A stretch of 64,000 bases of DNA, from the NCBI GenBank assembly GCA_020633335.1, contig JACKDU010000001.1:62001-126000 (forward strand), read 5' to 3'. Positions 16,559-26,098 of this stretch are shown in pieces. How positions within the stretch are numbered: the first letter of the stretch is position 1; the number at the start of each line of letters is the position of its first letter. Position numbers and translations under genes: made by a program. This stretch comes from Myxococcales bacterium (GTDB taxonomy: Bacteria; Myxococcota_A; Polyangia; Nannocystales; Nannocystaceae). Below the pieces are notes generated by a model. It did not search any database. It was not told the DNA's origin and was given only the letters and a program-made list of their open reading frames with translations.

Positions 16559-18310
16559 ATGACCTCTCCGCGCACCGCACTCCTCCTCGGTCTCTGCCTC
16601 GTCGCGTCCGCCTGCGGCGGCGGGGCGCCGGCGACCCCGCGCCCGCAGGTCCAGGCGGCCCGGCCGACGCCGCCGAGCGAGGCGCCGATCCCCGAGGCGC
16701 CGCCGCCCGCGGTCAAGACCCCGGCGGATCGCTACGCCGCCTACGCGCCGGTGGTCCTCACGGCCGACGTCAGCGGCCTCCCCGAGGACGAGCGAGCGGC
16801 GCTGGCCAAGGTGATCGAGGCCGCCCGCCACCTCGATCCGATCTTCGACCTCCAGGCCTACGAGGACAACCCGCGGGTGGCGGCTGCCCTCGCCGCCGAC
16901 ACCTCGCCGGAGGGCCAGGCCAAGCTCGCGCTCTTCCGGATCATGCGCGGCCCCTGGGACCGCCAGGAGCACTTCGAGCCCTTCGCGATCGATCGGCCGC
17001 GGCCGCCCGGCGCCGGCTTCTACCCGATCGACCTCACGGCCGATGACTTCAAGCGCTGGGTCGCCGAGCACCCGAAGGAGCGCGCGGCCTTCGAGAGCCT
17101 GACCACGGTGATCCGCCGCGACGCCGACGAGCTGGTGGCGATCCCCTACCACAAGGCCTACGCCGAGCACCTGGGGCCGGCGGCCGCGGCCCTCCGCGAG
17201 GCGGCCGCGCTGACCAAGGACCGCTCGCTCAAGAAGTTCCTGAGCTCGCGGGCGGCCGCGCTCCTCAGCGACGACTACTACAAGAGCGACAAGGACTGGA
17301 TGGACGTCGACGCGCCGCTCGAGGTGACGATCGGCCCCTACGAGACCTACGAGGACGAGCTCATGGGCCTCAAGGCGGCCTACGAGGCCTTCGTGACGAT
17401 CTCCGATCCGGCCGCGTCGGCCGACCTCGCCCGCTTCAAGGCGCGCCTCGCCGACATGGAGGCGAACCTGCCGATCGACGAGCACTTCAAGACCGTCCGC
17501 GGGCGCGAGAGCCCGATCCGGGTGGTCGACCTCGTCTACACCTCGGGCGACGCCCGCAAGTCGGTCCAGACGATCGCCTTCAACCTCCCCAACGACGAGC
17601 GCGTGCGGGCGGAGAAGGGGGCGAAGAAGGTCCTCCTCCGCAACCTGATCCAGGCGAAGTTCGACGCGATCATGCGGCCGATCGGCGAGCGGGTGCTGGT
17701 CGCCGAGCACCTCCCGCACCTCTCGGCCGACGCCTTCTTCCACCAGGTCCTCTTCCACGAGCTCTCCCACAGCCTCGGGCCGGCCTACGTCGAGCGCCGG
17801 GGCGGCGACGGCAAGGGCGAGAAGGTCGAGATCCGGGTCGCGCTCGGGCCGCTCTACTCGCCCCTCGAGGAGGCGAAGGCCGACGTGATGGGGGTCTACA
17901 ACATCCTCTACATGATCGACGAGGGCGAGCTCCCGGCCGCGCTCCGCGAGCCGGTGCTGGTCTCCTACATCGCCGGCCTCTTCCGCTCGCTCCGCTTCGG
18001 CACCGCCGAGGCCCACGGGCGCGGGGCGGCGATCCAGCTCCTCTTCTTCGCCAGCAGCAAGGCGATCACCCAGGACCGCGAGAGCGGCAAGATCCGGATC
18101 GATCAGGGCGCGCTCGAGGCGGCCGTCCGCCTCCTCGTCACCGAGATCGTCAACATCCAGGCGCTCGGCTCCGAGGGCCGCGCGGAGGCCTGGATCGCCC
18201 GCTTTGACAAGCTCCCGCCCGAGCTCGTCACCCTCGTCGACGGGCTCGCGGACCTGCCGATCGACGTCCGGCCGATCTACCCGCTCGCCGGCGAAGGGGA
18301 CGCGGGCTAG
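16559..18310 (+). CDS. DPP III-like (M49-type) zinc peptidase lipoprotein
   Basis: A 583-residue lipoprotein (lipobox VASAC, C19) with a C-terminal zinc peptidase domain. The zinc motif is HELSH (H400, E401, H404), and the third ligand region is EEAKAD (E437/E438 to D442). That combination of HEXXH and EE(A/C)(K/R)AD is the signature of dipeptidyl-peptidase III relatives, where most members have the longer HEXXGH. It is therefore a short-motif M49-type enzyme that would cleave peptides in the periplasm or on the surface. A Pro-rich linker (about 20-55) follows the lipobox. ATG at 16559 gives the signal peptide. The helicase gene starts 3 bp after its stop, which suggests coupled translation. 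Confidence 0.85.
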   Translation: MTSPRTALLLGLCLVASACGGGAPATPRPQVQAARPTPPSEAPIPEAPPPAVKTPADRYAAYAPVVLTADVSGLPEDERAALAKVIEAARHLDPIFDLQAYEDNPRVAAALAADTSPEGQAKLALFRIMRGPWDRQEHFEPFAIDRPRPPGAGFYPIDLTADDFKRWVAEHPKERAAFESLTTVIRRDADELVAIPYHKAYAEHLGPAAAALREAAALTKDRSLKKFLSSRAAALLSDDYYKSDKDWMDVDAPLEVTIGPYETYEDELMGLKAAYEAFVTISDPAASADLARFKARLADMEANLPIDEHFKTVRGRESPIRVVDLVYTSGDARKSVQTIAFNLPNDERVRAEKGAKKVLLRNLIQAKFDAIMRPIGERVLVAEHLPHLSADAFFHQVLFHELSHSLGPAYVERRGGDGKGEKVEIRVALGPLYSPLEEAKADVMGVYNILYMIDEGELPAALREPVLVSYIAGLFRSLRFGTAEAHGRGAAIQLLFFASSKAITQDRESGKIRIDQGALEAAVRLLVTEIVNIQALGSEGRAEAWIARFDKLPPELVTLVDGLADLPIDVRPIYPLAGEGDAG

Positions 18311-18313
18311 GTC

Positions 18314-20887
18314 GTGGGCGCGAGCCTCCGCGAGATCGTCCTGGGCCTGCGGGAGGCGGCCGGCGGCGACAAGCCGTCGGCCGACGCGATCCTCGAGGGC
18401 TTCCTCGAGTGGGTGATGGGCCAGGGCCTCGAGCTCTACCCGGCCCAGGAGGAGGCGGTCCTCGAGATCATGGCCGGCCGCCACGTGATCCTCAACACCC
18501 CGACCGGCTCCGGCAAGTCGCTGGTCGCGGTGGCGATGCACATGCGCTCGCTCGCGCTCGGCCGCCGCTCGGTCTACACCTGCCCGATCAAGGCGCTGGT
18601 CTCCGAGAAGTTCTTCGCGCTCTGCGCGGACTTCGGGGCCGAGAACGTCGGCATGCTCACCGGCGACGCGAGCGTCAACCCGGCCGCGCCGATCATCTGC
18701 TGCACCGCCGAGATCCTCGCCAACCAGGCGCTCCGCGAGGGGGACCACGTCCGCTTCGACGACGTGATCATGGACGAGTTCCACTACTACTCGGACCGTG
18801 ATCGCGGGATCGCCTGGCAGCTCCCGCTCCTGATCCTCCGCTACGCGACCTTCATGCTGATGTCGGCGACCCTCGGCGACACCTCGGCGATCGAGGAGAG
18901 CCTCGCCGCGATCACCGGGCGGGCGCCGGCGCTGGTGCGCTCGGCGACGCGGCCGGTGCCGCTCGACTACGAGTACCGCGAGTCGCCGCTCCACGAGACG
19001 ATCGCCGAGCTCCTCGACCGCGGCAAGGCGCCGATCTACGTCGTCAACTTCACCCAGCGCGAGTGCGCCGAGCAGGCCCAGAGCCTGACCAGCATCAACT
19101 TCCTGAGCCGCGAGGAGAAGCAGGCGATCGCCGAGGCGCTCCAGGGCTTCCGCTTCGACACGCCCTACGGCAAGGAGATCGGCGGCTACGTCCGCCACGG
19201 GATCGGGGTCCACCACGCCGGGCTCCTGCCGAAGTACCGCCTCCTGGTCGAGCGCCTCGCCCAGCAGGGGCACCTCAAGATCATCTGCGGCACCGACACC
19301 CTCGGGGTCGGCGTGAACATCCCGCTGCGGACGGTGCTCTTCACCAAGCTCTGCAAGTTCGACGGCGAGAAGACCCGGATCTTGTCGGTCCGCGACTTCA
19401 AGCAGATCGCCGGCCGGGCCGGCCGCAAGGGCTTTGACAGCCAGGGCTCGGTGATCGCCCAGGCGCCCGAGCACGTGATCGAGAACAAGCGCCTCGAGGC
19501 CAAGTTCTCGGGCGGCGACGCCAAGAAGAAGAAGAAATTTGTCCGCCGCAAGCCGCCCGAGAAGGGCTACGTCCCCTTCGACGGCGAGACCTTCGAGCGG
19601 CTGATCGCCAGCGAGCCCGAGGCGCTGACCTCGAGCTTCCAGGTCACCCACGGGATGATCCTCTCGCTCCTGCAGTCGGAGATCGCGGTCGGTCGCCGGG
19701 GCGGCGGCTACCGCCGCCTCGTCGAGCTCATCGCCGCCTGCCACGAGCGCCCCCACGGCAAGAGCCGGGCGCGGCGGGACGCGGCGGTGCTCTTCCGGGC
19801 GCTGCGGCGGGCAGGGATCGCCGAGGTGGTCGCCCGCACCGACGCGCCACCGGGGACCCGCGGTCGCACCGTCCAGATCAACGGCGGCCTCCAGCGCGAG
19901 TTCTCGCTCCACCACACCCTCTCGCTCTACCTCCACCAGACCCTCTTCCTCCTCGATCCGGCGCGCGAGGGGCACGCGCTCGACGTCTTGTCGCTGGTCG
20001 AGTCGATCCTCGAGAACCCGCGGCCGATCCTCATCGCCCAGGAGAAGAAGGCGAAGGGCGAGAAGATCGCCGAGCTCAAGGCCGAGGGGGTCGAGTACGA
20101 GGCGCGGATGGCCGAGCTCGAGGGGGTCGAGTACCCGAAGCCGAACAAGGACTTCATCTACGACACCTTCAACGAGTTCGCGCTCCACCACCCGTGGGTC
20201 GCCCAGGAGGCGATCCGGCCGAAGTCGGTCGCCCGCGACCTCTACGAGCGCTACTGCTCGTTCAACGAGTACATCAAGGAGTACGGCCTCGCGCGCTCCG
20301 AGGGGGTGCTCCTCCGCTACCTCACCGACGCCTACAAGGCGCTGGTCCAGACGGTCCCCGAGCACTACAAGGAGGGCGAGCTCCTCGACGTGATCGCCTT
20401 CCTGCGGGCGACCCTCGAGCACGTCGACCGCTCGCTCCTCCAGGAGTGGGAGAAGATGCTCCACCCCGAGGAGGTCGCGGAGGAGCCCGGCGGGCCGCTG
20501 GTGCGCCGCGACCTCGCCTCCGACCCCAAGGCCTTCGCCGCCCGGGTGCGGGCCGAGATGCACGCGCTGGTGCGGGCGCTGGCCGAGCGCGACTTCGACG
20601 ACGCGGCGACGCTGATCCGCCAGGACCCCGACGATCCCTGGCCGGCGCCGCGGATCGAGCAGGCGCTCATCGACTACTTCGCCGAGCATGGGAGCCTCCG
20701 CTTCGACCACGGCGCCCGCTTCCCGAAGTACACGATGATCCGCGCGAGCGGCGGGAGGACCTGGTCGGTGAGGCAGGTCCTCGTCGATCCCGAGGGGGAG
20801 AATGACTGGGTGGTCGAGGCCGAGGTCGATCTCCGCGGCGAGGTCCCCGAGGGGCCGCTCTGCACGATCCGGCGGATCGGCGTCTAG
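18314..20887 (+). CDS. Ski2-like DEAD/DEAH RNA helicase, DUF3516 type
   Basis: The 857-residue superfamily-2 helicase contains Walker A TPTGSGKS (62-69), DEFH as motif II (154-157), SAT motif III (183-185) and motif VI in [10 protein letters not shown] (near 362-371). The C-terminal 400 residues are the DUF3516-like region found in bacterial Ski2-like helicases, with Lys-rich [10 protein letters not shown] near residues 395-405. Such proteins are thought to remodel structured RNA, but few bacterial members have been tested. The start is GTG at 18314, 3 bp after the preceding stop. A conspicuous feature is its tight coupling to an unrelated exported peptidase gene. Confidence 0.9.
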   Translation: MGASLREIVLGLREAAGGDKPSADAILEGFLEWVMGQGLELYPAQEEAVLEIMAGRHVILNTPTGSGKSLVAVAMHMRSLALGRRSVYTCPIKALVSEKFFALCADFGAENVGMLTGDASVNPAAPIICCTAEILANQALREGDHVRFDDVIMDEFHYYSDRDRGIAWQLPLLILRYATFMLMSATLGDTSAIEESLAAITGRAPALVRSATRPVPLDYEYRESPLHETIAELLDRGKAPIYVVNFTQRECAEQAQSLTSINFLSREEKQAIAEALQGFRFDTPYGKEIGGYVRHGIGVHHAGLLPKYRLLVERLAQQGHLKIICGTDTLGVGVNIPLRTVLFTKLCKFDGEKTRILSVRDFKQIAGRAGRKGFDSQGSVIAQAPEHVIENKRLEAKFSGGDAKKKKKFVRRKPPEKGYVPFDGETFERLIASEPEALTSSFQVTHGMILSLLQSEIAVGRRGGGYRRLVELIAACHERPHGKSRARRDAAVLFRALRRAGIAEVVARTDAPPGTRGRTVQINGGLQREFSLHHTLSLYLHQTLFLLDPAREGHALDVLSLVESILENPRPILIAQEKKAKGEKIAELKAEGVEYEARMAELEGVEYPKPNKDFIYDTFNEFALHHPWVAQEAIRPKSVARDLYERYCSFNEYIKEYGLARSEGVLLRYLTDAYKALVQTVPEHYKEGELLDVIAFLRATLEHVDRSLLQEWEKMLHPEEVAEEPGGPLVRRDLASDPKAFAARVRAEMHALVRALAERDFDDAATLIRQDPDDPWPAPRIEQALIDYFAEHGSLRFDHGARFPKYTMIRASGGRTWSVRQVLVDPEGENDWVVEAEVDLRGEVPEGPLCTIRRIGV

Positions 20888-20899
20888 CGCCCCCCGACC

Positions 20900-22675
20900 C
20901 TAGGGAGGGCAGAATTTCGGATCGGCGCGCGGGCTCCGGCGCCAGCCCTGGCCGCGGACGCTGGCGCCGCGCGGGCGGTAGGTGACGGTGATCGGCCCGC
21001 TCCTGCGCTCGACGACGACCTCCGCCGGGATCGATGGGTCGGAGCGATCGGCGACGACTGAGTGGAGCCGCTCGCCCTCGCGGAGGCCGGCGCGGGCGGC
21101 CGGGCCCCGGGGGTCGAGGCCGACGATCGCCGGCGGCTCGGCGGCCTGCGAGCGCGCCGCGTCGAAGCCGAGCTCGAAGCGGGTGTAGGTGCGGGGCGCC
21201 GGCGCGAAGCAGGGGCCGAGGAGGTCGGCGGGGAGCGGGAGCGGGCGGCCGCCGAGGAGCGCCGCCGCGAAGGTCCGGGTCTCCTCGTAGTCGAGCGCTC
21301 GGCGGATCCGATCGACGAGCTCGCCCCAGCCGACGACGGCGCTCCGCCGCTCGCGGGCGTCGGTGACGATCTCGCGGATCAGCGCCCGGAGGCCGCCCTT
21401 GCCGCGGAGGAGGGCGTCCAGGCGACCGGCGTAGAGGGCCCCGCGGGCGACCAGGAGGGCGAGCGCGTCGTGATCGCCGGCGGCCGCGAGCGCGGCGACC
21501 TCGTGGTTGGTCTTGTCCCGGAGCGGCGAGGTGAGGAGCTCGCCGACGAGCCCGTGGACCTCGTCGAGGACGTCGTCGGCGCCGAGGGTGCCGAGCTCGA
21601 CCAGGACCTCGCGGGCGATCGCCCGGCCGAAGCCGACGTCGAACCACGCGCCGGCCTCGGGCGGCCCGGCGACCTCGGGGTCGAGGCGGAGGCGGCCGCC
21701 GATCCAGCGGTGGACGAGCCCCTGGGCGACCGCGAGGCGGGCCCGCGCGTCCCAGCGCGCCCCCGGGCTGATGGCGACGTAGAGGCCGCCCTCGCGGGGG
21801 AAGACCAGGACGCCGATCCCGTCGCCCGGGTAGTCGATGTCGACCGCCAGGAGGGTGGTGAAGCGCTGCGTTGTTGCTGCCCCAAAGTACATGTCGACGG
21901 CCGTGCGGGCGCCGGCGATCTCGGCGGCCGACCAGCGGAGGTCGAAGCTGGTCTCGCCGCTCCAGGCGAAGTCGTCGTCGCCCGCCGGATCGCGGAAGAT
22001 CGCGGTCCCGAGCGGGCCGGCGAGGAGGGCCGCGTGGCGGAGGGCGTCGAGGCTGACCTCGCGGGGCCCCTCCTCGACCCCGAGGGTGCTGGCGAGGCGG
22101 AGGAGGTGGGGCGGCGCCGGGGCCCACGCGAGCTCGACGGCGAGCCGGGCCGGCGGAGCGTCGTCGGGGAGGAGGAGCACCTCCTCGGCCGCCGCGAGCG
22201 TCCGCGTGGAGTCGAGGCGGAGCTCGAGGCCGGCGGGGATCTCCGGGGCCGCGGCGCCCTCCTCGGGCGTGATCACGTAGGCGAGGCGGAGCTCGCCGCG
22301 GGGCGCTCGCGCGAGGCGGACCCGGGCGAGCGCCCCCTCGCGCTCGAGCGTGGCCGCGATCTCGCCGTCGTCGTCGCGGGCGACGAGGTCGGTGAGCGTC
22401 GCGCTGGCGAGCGCGGGGATCGACCAGCGCTCCGTGGTGAGGCCGCGCGCGCGGAGGTCGACGAGGAGCGCCGGCCGGCCCTCGAGGCGGAGCGCGAGGG
22501 CGACCGTCAGGCGTGGGAGCGCGTCGCGCGGGTCGCGGGTCGCGGGCCGGGAGGGCTCCGGCGCGGGCTCGACGGTCACCGGCGGGGAGGGGGCCGGCGC
22601 GGCGCGGCGGCAGGCCGTCGACGCCAGCGCGGCGCAGGCGAGCGAGAGGAGGAGCGCGAGCCGGGGGGCGAGCAT
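20900..22675 (-). CDS. Degenerate M61-like lipoprotein with C-terminal PDZ
   Basis: A 591-residue lipoprotein (lipobox ASTAC, C22) with a Pro-rich linker. The layout follows M61 glycyl-aminopeptidases: an N-terminal beta domain, a helical catalytic-like domain (about 240-480) and a C-terminal PDZ domain (GLDPRGPAARAGLREGERL). Where M61 enzymes have HEXXH followed by a tryptophan (HEFFHTWN-like), this protein has QGLVHRWIGG (318-327), so the first zinc histidine and the catalytic glutamate are missing. It is probably a non-catalytic surface protein. A TATCGT box lies 6 nt before the ATG. It converges on the helicase gene with 12 bp between the stops. Confidence 0.75.
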   Translation of the reverse strand: MLAPRLALLLSLACAALASTACRRAAPAPSPPVTVEPAPEPSRPATRDPRDALPRLTVALALRLEGRPALLVDLRARGLTTERWSIPALASATLTDLVARDDDGEIAATLEREGALARVRLARAPRGELRLAYVITPEEGAAAPEIPAGLELRLDSTRTLAAAEEVLLLPDDAPPARLAVELAWAPAPPHLLRLASTLGVEEGPREVSLDALRHAALLAGPLGTAIFRDPAGDDDFAWSGETSFDLRWSAAEIAGARTAVDMYFGAATTQRFTTLLAVDIDYPGDGIGVLVFPREGGLYVAISPGARWDARARLAVAQGLVHRWIGGRLRLDPEVAGPPEAGAWFDVGFGRAIAREVLVELGTLGADDVLDEVHGLVGELLTSPLRDKTNHEVAALAAAGDHDALALLVARGALYAGRLDALLRGKGGLRALIREIVTDARERRSAVVGWGELVDRIRRALDYEETRTFAAALLGGRPLPLPADLLGPCFAPAPRTYTRFELGFDAARSQAAEPPAIVGLDPRGPAARAGLREGERLHSVVADRSDPSIPAEVVVERRSGPITVTYRPRGASVRGQGWRRSPRADPKFCPP

Positions 22676-22681
22676 CGCGTG

Positions 22682-22687
22682 ACGATA
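22682..22687 (-). promoter_or_regulatory. -10 hexamer TATCGT, leaderless spacing
   Basis: TATCGT on the minus strand ends 6 nt before the ATG at 22675. Confidence 0.5.
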
Positions 22688-22755
22688 GCAGGGCGGTCGC
22701 AGCGAGACGCCGGCCGGCGAGGTTCGGTGCGCTCTCTGCGCATCGGCGCGTGACT

Positions 22756-22772
22756 ATGTCTGATGGGACAGG
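22756..22772 (+). repeat. Dispersed element ATGTCT-N4-GGACAGG, copy 3
   Basis: ATGTCT-GATG-GGACAGG, with a T-G wobble closing the potential stem. This copy lies in the divergent region between the M61-like and PfkB-AAA+ genes, so it is not restricted to convergent gaps. Confidence 0.5.
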
Positions 22773-22825
22773 AGCGCGTGCCCGCGCCGCGCAGCAGCGG
22801 CCCGCCGCGCTCCGGCCGATGCTGG

Positions 22826-22831
22826 TAGCCT
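22826..22831 (+). promoter_or_regulatory. -10 hexamer TAGCCT for the PfkB-AAA+ gene
   Basis: TAGCCT ends 7 nt before the ATG at 22839. Confidence 0.45.
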
Positions 22832-22838
22832 GCGGTCG

Positions 22839-24875
22839 ATGGAGACCCCAGCGCGAGTCCTGGTGATCGGCGAGACGATCCTCAACCAGACGCTCCGGGT
22901 CGAGCCGGCGCTCCTCGGGCGCGGCGCGATCCCGGTCGCCTTCCTCAACGAGGAGCTCACCCACCTCCGCGCGCCCCCGGACTGGAGCCTCCAGGGGGCC
23001 GGCTACATCGCCCGCTTCCTCGCCGACGCGCGACCTGGCCGATCGGTCACCCTCCTCACCGAGACCCGCAACCACGTCTTCCCGGGGATGATCCGGCAGA
23101 TGCTCAGCGGGATCGGCGACCCCGCGCGGTCGATCTTCGCGATCGAGGATCGATCGGCGCCGGTCGTCACCCGGATCCTCCGCAACGTCGCCGCCAGCCG
23201 GACCAAGGGGCCGCAGCCCGACTACCGACCGCAGCTCCGGATCGACACCCCGAGCGCCCCGCTGCCGCCCGGCGAGGGGCGGGGGCCGGCGATCGGCGCG
23301 GCCCTCGACGGCGTCTTCGCCCACCTCGAGGCCGGCGACCGCTGCCTCCTCCGCTCGTCGACCCGCGAGTTCCTCGGCGGCTACGCGGCCCCCGACCCCG
23401 GGCCGGCGATCGCCGCGATCCTCGAGCGGGCGCTCGCCCGCGGCGTCCGGGTGGTCCTCGACCTCCGGCCGATCCCGCGCGACCTCGAGATCCGCGACCC
23501 CGAGACGATCGTCTGCACGACGATCGGCCGCCTCGAGGACGCCTACGGCCGGGTCGGCGACGACCTCGAGGCCCGCGGCGAGCTGGTCGCCCGCGCCTTC
23601 TGGCGGCTGACGCCGGCGCGCGCGCTGATCTGCTTCGGCGCCGACGCGGGGGTCTGGGTCGCCGTCCGCGGCCCGCGGATGTCGGCCGGCGAGCTCCTTC
23701 GGATCCCCGTGACCTGGCCGATCGAGCAGGGTGATGGGTGCGGGATGGTGGTCGGCGGCGACGCCTTCGTCGCCGCCCTGGTCGACGCGCTCGAGCGCGG
23801 CGAGGGCCCGGTGGAGGCCGCGCGGGCGGCCGCGGCGGCCCTCGCGGTGGCGATGCAGGGGCGCCTCGGCGAGCCGATCAGCGCGGCCCAGGTCGCCGCC
23901 GAGCTCGCGTCGATCCCGGCGGCCCGCGGCGTGGCGATCGAGGATCCCGCGGGGGAGCCGGTGCTCCGCCTCGCCGCGCGGATCGCCGACGGCAGCGCCG
24001 AGCCGCTCTGGGAGGGCCTGGTCGCGCCCGCGGGCGGGGCGATGCGGGCCTACTTCAGCGAGCTCCGGCGGATCTTCGAGGAGTGGACGCCGCGCCCCGG
24101 CCGCGACCTCGTGGCGATCTTCGGCGAGTCGCGGAGCGGCAAGGAGTTCCCGCTCAAGGTCGCGCTCAAGGGGCTCGGCCTCGGGATCCTCGGGCCGGTG
24201 AACATGCACCAATTCCTCGCCGAGACCGGCGGCGTGATCACCGAGCTCCAGCGGCGCTCGGAGGCCCACGGGCGCCCGCTCGCCCTGGTGATCGACGAGG
24301 TCGTCCCCGACGACGCGAGCCGCTCGCTCCTCAACCTCACCGCCGAGAAGCTCTACCGCCGCTGGGGGACCCTCGACGCGCCGCTCTCCTTCCGCGACAA
24401 CCCGGTGGTCCTCCTCTCGTCGATCGACCCCGATCGCCTCCTCCGCGACATGCAGGGCCGCCTCTGCGCCGCCGTGCGGGTGCCGCCGCTCCGCCGCCGC
24501 CAGGACGAGATCCCCTTCCTCCTGCCGATGGTCGTCCGCGAGGCGCTCGGCGACGCGGTCGCGTCGATCACCCGGATCGAGGTGAGCGCGCGGATGATGG
24601 CCGCGCTCCTCGCCCACGACTACCGGCCGATCGACGGCGCGGCGACCGGCTTCGGCCTCGATCAGCAGAACTTCCGGGCGCTCGCCGATCTCGTCGGCTT
24701 CGTCGGTCGCGGGGCCCTCGCGGCCGGCGGCGATCCGGCCCTCCTCGCCCTCCGTGCGGCCTACCTCCCGCGGGCGCTCCGCCACCTCGCGCAGCCGACC
24801 CTGGCGGACGAGGGCGGCTTCGTCTACGCGCCGCCCTTCGATCGCCCGGGGATCCCGACGCCGCCGCAGGCCTGA
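22839..24875 (+). CDS. PfkB/RfaE-like sugar kinase fused to degenerate NtrC-type AAA+ domain
   Basis: The 678-residue protein has two parts. Residues 1-330 resemble a PfkB/ribokinase-family kinase of the RfaE type: VLVIGETILN at the N-terminus, and a C-terminal motif GDGCGMVVGGDAF whose D308 matches the catalytic base of the canonical DTTGAGDAF. Residues about 400-600 resemble a sigma54-activator AAA+ domain. They have a Walker A-like GESRSGKE (429-436, replacing GESGTGKE), Walker B LALVIDE (D486/E487) and PPLRRRQDEIP (549-559), equivalent to PLRERREDIP. The sigma54-contacting GAFTGA loop is absent, as is a C-terminal HTH. I know of no named family with this fusion; a sugar-phosphate-sensing regulator or assembly ATPase is speculation. 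Confidence 0.8.
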   Translation: METPARVLVIGETILNQTLRVEPALLGRGAIPVAFLNEELTHLRAPPDWSLQGAGYIARFLADARPGRSVTLLTETRNHVFPGMIRQMLSGIGDPARSIFAIEDRSAPVVTRILRNVAASRTKGPQPDYRPQLRIDTPSAPLPPGEGRGPAIGAALDGVFAHLEAGDRCLLRSSTREFLGGYAAPDPGPAIAAILERALARGVRVVLDLRPIPRDLEIRDPETIVCTTIGRLEDAYGRVGDDLEARGELVARAFWRLTPARALICFGADAGVWVAVRGPRMSAGELLRIPVTWPIEQGDGCGMVVGGDAFVAALVDALERGEGPVEAARAAAAALAVAMQGRLGEPISAAQVAAELASIPAARGVAIEDPAGEPVLRLAARIADGSAEPLWEGLVAPAGGAMRAYFSELRRIFEEWTPRPGRDLVAIFGESRSGKEFPLKVALKGLGLGILGPVNMHQFLAETGGVITELQRRSEAHGRPLALVIDEVVPDDASRSLLNLTAEKLYRRWGTLDAPLSFRDNPVVLLSSIDPDRLLRDMQGRLCAAVRVPPLRRRQDEIPFLLPMVVREALGDAVASITRIEVSARMMAALLAHDYRPIDGAATGFGLDQQNFRALADLVGFVGRGALAAGGDPALLALRAAYLPRALRHLAQPTLADEGGFVYAPPFDRPGIPTPPQA

Positions 24876-24898
24876 GCGGCGGCGCCGGGCCTCGTCAC

Positions 24899-24915
24899 GT
24901 GTCGTCTGACTAGGG
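24899..24915 (+). repeat. Degenerate dispersed element, possible copy
   Basis: GTGTC followed 4 nt later by GACTAGG in the 34-bp gap between convergent genes resembles a decayed RTGTCY-N4-GGACAGG element. The match is weak. Confidence 0.2.
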
Positions 24916-25872
24916 CACCGCGAGGCCGGCGACGCCGACCGACGCCTTGAGGATCCCGGGGTTGCCGGTCGGGCCGCTGAAGAGCGCGAAGTTGGTGATG
25001 TAGAGGTTCTTCTTGCCGGCGGGGCCCTGGCCGAAGGCGATCGTCGCCGGGAAGTCGAGGCCGTCGCTCTCGTCGGCGAGCACCTCGATCTCGCCGTCGC
25101 AGTGATGGACCTTGAGGAGGAGGTTGCCGGCGTTGCAGGCGACGTAGATGTCGCGGTGGACGTCGAGGGCGATCCCGTCGGCGCCCATGAGCAGGGGATC
25201 CTCGACGATCACCTCGGGGTCGCCGGGGTCGCCGTCCTTGTCGATCGGGATCCGGACCAGGCGCGGCACCTGGGAGTTGGCGACGATGATCGAGTGCTTG
25301 TCGACCGCGATCCCGTTGGCGCCGATCGGGAAGGGGACCGGCGAGATCTCGGGGTCGCCGAAGAGGAGCTCGTCCTGGAACCAGAGCTCGGCCTCGCCGG
25401 AGCCGGGGGCGATCCGGTAGACCGCGCCGGCGATGCTCTCGGTGACGTAGAGGTTGCCCTTCTTGTCGAAGGCGAGGTCGTTCGGGAAGGTGTCCGCGCC
25501 CATCGCCGCGACCTTCGAGACGTCGCCGCCCGGGGTCACCTTGTAGACGCCGGTGTTCGCGTCGAAGGAGCCGAGGGCGACGAAGACGTTGCCGGGGGCG
25601 TCGACGGTCATCCCGAGGAGGAAGCCGAAGCCGGGGTTGAAGGTCGCGTGGGTGCTCACGTCGCCCTTCGGGTCGATCTTCAGGAGCTCGCCGGTCGGCG
25701 CGACGCTGACGAAGACGTTCCCCTTCTTGTCGACGGCGACGCCCTCGGGGTTCTCGCCGACGGTCGGGTCGAGGTCGAGGATCATGGAGATGTCACCGAC
25801 ACCGTCGGCGAGCGCCGACGGGAGGGCGACGAGGGAGAGCGCGAGGGTGGTGAGGACGAGGGCTGGCCGCAT
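24910..25872 (-). CDS. Secreted NHL/SMP-30-type beta-propeller protein
   Basis: The 320-residue exported protein has a classical signal peptide (cleavage near ALA-DG, residue 22) and no lipobox. The mature part is a repeated beta-propeller of SMP-30/NHL type, with blades marked by GVAVDKKGNVFVS, GMTVDAPGNVFVA, DLAFDKKGNLYVT, GIAVDKHSIIVAN and GIALDVHRDIYVA. The Asp/Glu pattern fits a metal-binding lactonase-like fold, but catalytic residues cannot be assigned. Unlike most neighbours, its ATG at 25872 has a strong ribosome binding site (AGGAG 7 nt upstream). Confidence 0.85.
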   Translation of the reverse strand: MRPALVLTTLALSLVALPSALADGVGDISMILDLDPTVGENPEGVAVDKKGNVFVSVAPTGELLKIDPKGDVSTHATFNPGFGFLLGMTVDAPGNVFVALGSFDANTGVYKVTPGGDVSKVAAMGADTFPNDLAFDKKGNLYVTESIAGAVYRIAPGSGEAELWFQDELLFGDPEISPVPFPIGANGIAVDKHSIIVANSQVPRLVRIPIDKDGDPGDPEVIVEDPLLMGADGIALDVHRDIYVACNAGNLLLKVHHCDGEIEVLADESDGLDFPATIAFGQGPAGKKNLYITNFALFSGPTGNPGILKASVGVAGLAVP

Positions 25873-26098
25873 GATCGATCTCCTGGCTGAAGGTGGACCC
25901 GGAGATCGTCACAGAACATCGTTTTAATGGCGATTGAGGGAATGGTCGGAGCCCCGCCCCGAAGACCCGCGCTGTCGGACTCTGTGCCCCGAGCCCGGAC
26001 CTCCGCGAGAACATCCTCATTCGAAGCGCCACGCCCCACTCGACGAGACCGCGCGGGTCCGCGAGGGGGGCGTGCCGGAGGAAGAGTGCGACCCGGAC
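25873..26098. other. Intergenic region with promoter for the beta-propeller gene
   Basis: This 226-bp gap holds a locally AT-rich tract (ATTAAAAC on the minus strand at about 25920-25930) some 50 nt upstream of the propeller gene, plus its AGGAG ribosome binding site. Nothing else is recognised; the rest is non-coding GC-rich sequence. Confidence 0.4.

Noticed and set aside
16478..20710. Open frame of 1410 codons on the minus strand, and similar very long antisense frames elsewhere
   Set aside because: Composition is Arg/Asp/Glu/Leu-rich shadow with no recognisable domain, lying opposite clear esterase, peptidase and helicase genes. It is a product of third-position GC skew.
24899..24915. 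Full member of the dispersed element family between convergent genes
   Set aside because: Only the GTGTC half is preserved and the second half is GACTAGG, so it is kept only as a weak, degenerate candidate.
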